Shown piece after piece: positions 20,080 through 24,926 of a DNA stretch of 24,926 nucleotides (its first letter is position 1; the number at the start of each line of letters is the position of its first letter). The position numbers and the translations under genes were made by a program. The stretch is taken from assembly GCA_004380135.1 (NCBI GenBank), contig QXCR01000278.1, positions 1 through 24,926 on the forward strand. Reading direction: 5' to 3'. Source of the DNA: Stemphylium vesicarium (lineage: Eukaryota > Ascomycota > Dothideomycetes > Pleosporales > Pleosporaceae). The notes beneath the pieces are model-generated. The model had not been told where the DNA came from. It saw only the letters and a list, made by a program, of their open reading frames with translations, and did not search any database.

Positions 20080-20580
20080 CTAGTTAGCTATAATAAAACT
20101 AATATCTATTAATATTACTATTAATAGAATAAACTATACTACCACTATAATAGATAATAGGTATTATACGTATAGAATTATAACTAAGAAGTTCGTACGA
20201 TTAAAGAGCTTATTACGTATTAAGATACTATAGATTATTATTAAAGAAGTAAATAGCTAAAGAAGCTCTATAGGCGTAATTATAGAGTTCACGTTAGACG
20301 TAGGAGAGCTAAAGTAGTAAGCGGCTACGTATATTATGCCCTCTACGTACGGCTACGACATGATCTTAGGGAAGACATAGCTAGAGCGAGTAGAAGAGAT
20401 TATTAATAATAAGTAGAAGACTCTTACTCTATTAAAGTACGGCATTGCCGTATAGAGTATAGAGTCCTAGGTAAATAAAGTTAAGTATATCCCTATCTCT
20501 ATAGTAGCCTTCTAGCACTACGTATAATAAAGTAAGATAGAGAATAAGAAAATTTAAATCTTTATAGCTAATTTAAAGGA
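20080..20580 (+). pseudogene. Gypsy4 protease and connector
   Basis: The aspartic protease active site reads IIDNRYYTYRIITKKFVR (about 20147-20200). The catalytic Asp (20153-20155) is kept, but the following S-G-C appears as N-R-Y, consistent with TG to TA changes. Then EFTLDVGEL and ATYIMPSTYGYDMILGKT (about 20287-20378) follow, including the conserved D-M-I-L-G end of the fold. This would process Gag-Pol. The frame continues through a connector containing LLKYGIAV and HYV into the RT domain. Confidence 0.85.
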
Positions 20581-22040
20581 TATTAAAAAGGCCTTATAAG
20601 TTAAGACCTTACTTACTAAAGAAGAAGTACTAAGATAACTACTAGACTACCTATAATTATATAAAGATCTATTCCTACTAAAAAAAGGTAAAGACCTCTT
20701 TTCTATTAGGGGACTAAATATAGACTATAAGATTAAACTTAAGCTATAAGATAAGAAAGAACTAAAGGTGCTATATAGACCGCTCTATAATATATTAAGA
20801 GACGAACTTCTTATCTTAAGGAAGACGCTACACGAGCTCTTAGATAAGGGCTTCGTACGAGCTAGCAACTCTCTTACCGCGTCTCCCGTACTTTTCGTAT
20901 AGAAGCTAGGCAGAGAATTATAATTCTATATTAACTACTAAGCCCTAAACGCGATTACTAAGAAGGACCGCTACTCTCTCCCCCTTATACGAGAGACGCT
21001 CTACTAGATCAAACAGGCGAAGTAGTATACTAAGCTAGATATCATAGTAGCCTTCCATAAGATCCGTATTATAGAAGGGCAAGAGTGGATAACTACTTTC
21101 TATATAAGGTTTAGCTCGTATAAGTAGTTAGTAACACCCTTTAGTCTTACGAACGCACCTAGTATATTTTAACGCTATATAAACTAGATACTACGTGAAT
21201 TCCTAGATGACTTCGTATTAGCATACTTAGACGATATTATTATATTTATAGATAGCTCTCTCTCTTAGTACCATACCTACGTACAAATAATACTAGACTA
21301 TCTTAAGGATACTAGCCTCTAATTAGAACTAAAGAAGTGTGAGTTTAACGTGCAATATACGAAGTACCTAAGATTTATTATTAAAGTAGGTAAAGGAATC
21401 TCTATAAACTCTAAGAAGATAGAAGTAATCTAAGAATAGAAGTCCTTAATAATAGTGCGCAGCGTATAAGAGTTTATTAGCTTTATAAACTTTTATAGGA
21501 AGTTTATCCTATATTTTATATAATACGCTAAGCCTCTTATATAACTTACGAAGAAGGACGTAAAGTTTACCTAGAGTAAGAAATAAGAGAGAAGCTTCTA
21601 TACACTAAAGGAAGCCTTTCTCTTAAAAGAAGTCTTAGTTCCCTTTAACCTAGACTAACGTATAGTTATAGAATATAATTTCTTAGGTCACGCCTTAGGC
21701 GGCACGCTATTATAAGAAGACGAGAATAGTATTCTTTATATAGTCGCCTATCTATTAAAGAAGTTTAATAGTTATAAAGCGAACTATCTAATATATAATA
21801 AGGAACTTCTAGTAGTAATCTACTACCTAAAGGAATAGGACGCTAAACTATAAGGCGTATAAGAATTTAAGGTTATTATAGACTATAAGAACCTAGAATA
21901 CTTTACTAAGAAGTAAAAGATAACTAAGCGACACGTATAATAGTCTATAGAGCTATCCTATTTTAGTAATATAAGAATCTACTATCGCCCTAGAAAGAAG
22001 AATATATAAGCTAATATACTCTCTTAATAAGACTAAGACT
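20580..22040 (+). pseudogene. Gypsy4 reverse transcriptase (YLDD intact) and RNase H
   Basis: RT reads with few stops: LRKTLHELLDKGFVRASNS (about 20818-20870), SPVLFV, ALNAITKKDRYSLPLIRETL (about 20942-21000), YTKLDIIVAFHKIRI (about 21030-21070) with the first catalytic Asp, LVTPFSLTNAPSIF. The polymerase box YLDD at 21224-21235 is intact, unlike the other RTs here. Then LELKKCEFNVQYTKYLRFI (about 21325-21380). RNase H follows: VIEYNFLGHALGGTLL (about 21665-21712), YNKELLVVIYYLKE (about 21795-21838), then FKVIIDYKNLEYFTKK (about 21868-21915), YRPRKKNIQANILS. In-frame TAG/TAA remain throughout, so it is not functional. Confidence 0.93.
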
Positions 22041-22179
22041 TCCTCTAAAATAACTTAGATAACTATATTACTTTAAGAGAATTTATAATACTTTTACCTA
22101 TATAATAATAAGAAGTATTAGAGATATTTCTTATATAGATAGATTAGGAGCTACTTATATTACTAACTTTACCTTAAGT

Positions 22180-23481
22180 ACTAAATTAAGAGGAACTCTT
22201 AAGTCGCTACTAGGCTATAGTAGTAATAGAAGACGTCGTGTATTAAGAAGTGCTACACGCCGTATAGGAGGGGCAACGGTCCCTATCTACGACTAGAAAG
22301 ATAGCTATATCTCTTAGCAACTACATAATTAATAGCGAAGGCTAATTAAGATAAAGAAACTATATCTAGGCTTCTAAGTCTAAGCCTCTCTATATAGGCA
22401 TTATCTAGATCGCGCATCTATTCTTGTAAACGGGCTACCCTAGACGAGAGGAAACCTACTAGATAATTGCTAGGGAATAGTACTAGCTAAAAATAAGCGA
22501 CGATATACGACGTTTTGTACGGAACTGCGAGCTCTGCCAGAAGAGCACGCCATGGAGAGACGGGAGGCACGGCTACCTACGACCGCTACCAGTTCCAAGC
22601 CGCACGTGGCAATACCTTACTATAGACTTTATCACAGGCCTACCGCTATTCTAAGGGAACTCTAACCTAATAGTAGTAAAGAATTACCTAAGTAAGAGGA
22701 TTATACTAATTCTAATAAATAAGATAGAGATGCTAGACGTTATATAGGCCTTCGTACGAGAAGTATACTACTACTATAGTCTTTCTATCTCTATTACCTT
22801 AGACTACAGCCTCTAGTTTACTAGCGCGCTATAGAGAGATATATATACGTTACTAGAGATTAAGAGGAACCTATCTACTATATACTACTCTTAGACTAAT
22901 AGTATAATAAAATAAGTAAATAGTAATATTAAGGTAGTTATATAAGTATTTTATAATAATAACTAAGATAACTAGATAACTCTATATTTAGTACTAGAAC
23001 TAATGCTAAACTCTCGTATAAACTTAACTACTAGAGTATCTCCCTTCTTCCTATAATATAGCTACTATAATACCCTCTTTTTCTAGGCTAAAGAGTTAGG
23101 CCGCACGATAGAAAATACTATAATAGTAATAAGCCTCTAGGATAAGGCCTAGAAGATCGTAAAAGTTATTACTAGCGTAGCTAACTAGATAATCTCTATA
23201 ATGTCGTACGCGCAATAGGAATAAGAGAGATAGGTAAATAAGTTAAGGAAGCTAGCCCCTACCTATAAAGTAGAAGACTAGGTTTAGTTAGACCTACGCG
23301 ACGTATAGACTATAAGAATAAGTAAGAAACTAGACTAGAAAAGCGAGAAGTTCTAAGTATCACGCGTACGAGATCTATATTAGGTAGAGCTAGCCACTCC
23401 CTAGGCTATAAAGACTTACTATGTAGATAAGCTAAGACTAGCAGCTAAAGACCCATTCCCTTCCCAGCAGCCAAACGATAC
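22180..23481 (+). pseudogene. Gypsy4 integrase, C-terminus cut by Copia2
   Basis: An unmutated island at about 22500-22620 carries the zinc-domain end RRFVRNCELCQKSTPWRDG and RPLPVPSRTWQYLTIDFITG; the first catalytic Asp codon is 22625-22627. The second Asp lies in ITLDYSLQFTSAL (about 22793-22830). The expected T-D-G-x-T-E segment near 22895-22913 reads T-N-S-I-I-K, so the catalytic Glu is apparently Lys. The C-terminal part reads RKLAPTYKVEDQV (about 23245-23282; the Gln is a TAG), KLDQKSEKF (Gln codons are TAG here), then YYVDKLRLAAKDPFPSQQPND (about 23418-23478), typical of gypsy integrase tails. The match stops at 23481, where the Copia2 LTR begins. Confidence 0.9.
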
Positions 23482-23751
23482 TGTTCGAGGGTACAGGTCA
23501 CATGTGTACCTCTTTAGGACTAGCGTCTGTTCAGCTCGTTCCTTCTATATAGCCCGTTCTGATAGCTTATAATAATAATTAAGTTCGCATCTTATAAGCA
23601 CATTTTATTAGATTATAAGCCCTTACTAACTTATAGGCGACTAACTAGAAGTGCTACCTTCGCCGCATTTAATTAACGCGCGACGTAGCCTAGCGTTGGT
23701 GAGGCTTCCGCTCGCGAACTCGCTTTAATCACTGCGACGTTATCGCCTGAA
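23482..23751 (+). repeat. Copia2 5' LTR and leader
   Basis: This is the 270 bp between the TG start and the gag ATG. The first 70 bp and the last 60 bp have normal composition; 23550-23690 is RIP-mutated. A 6-bp inverted repeat GGTACA / TGTACC lies near 23490-23510. A TATA-like stretch lies near 23567-23579. The LTR end and the primer-binding site could not be located. Confidence 0.55.
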
Positions 23752-24926
23752 ATGGGCATCTACGACGCGCAGGCAGCTGTCCCGAAGCTCAACGCCTCTG
23801 GCTCGAACTTCTAGAAATGGGACGCTGCGATTACCCTATACGCGCAAATTCATAATGCGTTAGAGGTTCTTACTAGCAAAAAGCTATAGCTAGCTAGTCT
23901 ATTATACGCTAGCCTTATTAACGAGCCTAAGCTACTTAATAGTACTACGCTAGATCTAAATAATAATAAGTACCTTTAGCTTATATCTAAACGTAAGATA
24001 TTTAATAATAGTTATTAGTCTATTAATAATAGTATTATTAAGTCTATAGAGAAGTAGAAAGAGAGAATTATGTATTAGAGTAAGCTTAATACTACCTTAA
24101 AGATAACTTTCTTTACGTTAATTCTACGCGAGGTCTACAAAGTAATCTAAGGCCTCTAGACCGCAGTAGAGTAGTATAGAGAGATCTCTCGCCACTATCG
24201 CGACGAAGGCCTTAATAAAGCCTGTATAGCCTAGACTAATTTTTTTAAGCTCTACTGCGCTAACTATATAAATATACTTAAGTTTACGGATAAGTTCCGC
24301 ATCTTACTTAATAAGCTAAAGGACATAAAACTTAAGCTATCTAAGAAGGGCGTACTATACTAGTTTATCCTCGCTATTAAAGAGTCCTACTCTAAGTACG
24401 CGCGAGTTGTATGACGCGATATGCGCTTAAAAGGTAGCATTACGCTCGATTCTATGATATAAGAGATCAACGACGAAGCTCGCCGCGACGACCCTGTCAA
24501 GACTGCCTCCTTTGCCGTCAAGAAGCAGCATGAGCTTGCTAACAGCAAGGAAAACAACGGCAGAAACAGCCAACAGGCAGGGGGTGATAATCGCCGCGGC
24601 AGAGGCCGAGGCAGAGGAGGACACAACGGTGGAGCGCGCGGCGGAAGCAATACCGTCTCAAACAACAGCACCAACAACACTACGAACGACAGCAAGCCTG
24701 CGCCTCCCTATTGCAAACACTGTAAGCGCGAACACTGGGGTGCTGGAGATACCTGTTGGCACACATTTCCCCATCTCGCGTCACAGGACTGGCGAGATCG
24801 GCAAGCTGCACGCAATAACCAGACGACAGCCCCAGCAGCAGCAGCAACAGCAGCAGCAACGATCAACGATCGTCGCAACTACAGCGTCTCTTTCGACAGC
24901 TCCGCAAAGAATGATGCCTGCGGCAA
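23752..24926 (+). pseudogene. Copia2 gag, partial, with stops in the middle only
   Basis: The ATG at 23752 opens a frame reading MGIYDAQAAVPKLNASGSNF, then KWDAAITLYAQIHNALEVL, the usual start of fungal copia gags (NF-x-KW ... Y-x-Q-I-x-N-ALE). The first stop is TAG at 23812-23814. About fourteen TAG/TAA stops follow, with one TGA at 24412-24414, up to the last TAA at 24460-24462. From 24463 the frame is open to the window end. This clean part has an Asn/Gln-rich stretch, an Arg/Gly-rich RNA-binding segment (RRGRGRGRGG, about 24591-24620), and a zinc motif with Cys at 24712, 24721 and 24754 and His at 24733. An Ala/Thr-rich tract follows. The gag would coat element RNA. It continues past the window. 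Confidence 0.9.
24834..24858 (+). repeat. GCA trinucleotide run in Copia2 gag
   Basis: GCA repeats broken by two ACA codons encode an Ala-rich tract (AAAATAAAT). This low-complexity run would be prone to length change. Confidence 0.75.

Larger units (their letters stand above)
18281..23481 (+). mobile_element. Gypsy4: Ty3/gypsy retrotransposon, RIP-mutated, with intact RT box
   Basis: The order is LTR/leader, gag, protease, RT, RNase H, integrase. The left end TGTTAGAATG at 18281 interrupts Gypsy3 RT, with TTTAA (18276-18280) as the predicted target repeat. The right part is interrupted at 23481 by Copia2, so the integrase tail and 3' LTR lie beyond the window. Related to Gypsy1 by RT and RNase H sequence. 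It keeps more sense codons than Gypsy1. Confidence 0.9.
23482..24926 (+). mobile_element. Copia2: Ty1/copia retrotransposon, 5' part only
   Basis: It begins TGTTCGAGGG at 23482, interrupting the Gypsy4 integrase tail, with GATAC (23477-23481) as the predicted target repeat. It carries a leader and a copia-type gag and runs out of the window. It differs from Copia1 in gag sequence and in orientation. Pol should follow to the right, then a 3' LTR, then GATAC and the rest of Gypsy4. Confidence 0.85.

Noticed and set aside
24387..24695. Minus-strand ORFs opposite Copia2 gag
   Set aside because: They are Leu/Pro/Ser-rich shadows of the open gag frame on the plus strand.
1..24926. CRISPR array, bacterial operon or phage genes
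   Set aside because: No regularly spaced repeats, ribosome-binding sites or bacterial gene layout; every coding signal belongs to a eukaryotic transposable element.

Overview
This window is a block of nested transposable elements with no recognisable host gene. The organism is almost certainly a filamentous ascomycete (Pezizomycotina). Most of the window shows the footprint of repeat-induced point mutation (RIP): CpA and TpG are nearly gone, TpA is in large excess, and CpG is kept. For example, the 60 bases at 9601-9660 contain 15 TA, 0 CA and 0 TG. The TE families are also typically fungal: Ty1/copia and Ty3/gypsy elements, including a chromodomain gypsy, and a Fot1/pogo-like DNA transposon. 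Because RIP turns CAA/CAG/TGG into TAA/TAG, almost no long ORF survives. The genes were found by reading translations through in-frame stops and matching domain order and motifs.

Layout, left to right. (1) 1-4340, minus: Copia1, a copia retrotransposon cut by the window edge, with RNase H, RT, integrase, protease, gag, primer-binding site and 5' LTR. It sits inside the integrase of (2) about 4341-10030, minus: Gypsy1 (integrase, RNase H, RT, protease, gag with a CCHC knuckle). (3) 9170-10400: a non-coding divergent junction with a cluster of palindromes. (4) about 10230-15675, plus: Gypsy2, a chromovirus (gag, PR, RT, RH, IN, chromodomain). It is followed by a possible antisense ORF, a polypurine tract and a 503-bp 3' LTR, and a 170-bp solo LTR is inserted in its integrase. 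(5) 15676-16168, minus: the N-terminal piece of a Fot1/pogo-like transposase with subterminal repeats. (6) 16171-16650: LTR-like non-coding DNA. (7) about 16850-18280, plus: Gypsy3, a pol fragment interrupted by a 257-bp solo LTR. (8) 18281-23481, plus: Gypsy4 (LTR, gag, PR, RT with intact YLDD, RH, IN). (9) 23482 to the end, plus: Copia2 (LTR and gag), inserted in the end of Gypsy4 and running out of the window.

The elements record a sequence of insertions: Copia1 into Gypsy1, Gypsy4 into Gypsy3, Copia2 into Gypsy4, the Gypsy2 LTR into the Fot1-like gene, and two young, unmutated solo LTRs into already mutated gypsy DNA. RIP has destroyed many catalytic residues (YxDD to YxNN or YxDN, protease DSG, zinc-binding Cys/His). 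Unmutated islands of roughly 100-450 bp are scattered through it. I see no new defence or metabolic system. The most notable points are the mosaic pattern of RIP, the dating argument from the solo LTR, and the candidate antisense ORF in Gypsy2.
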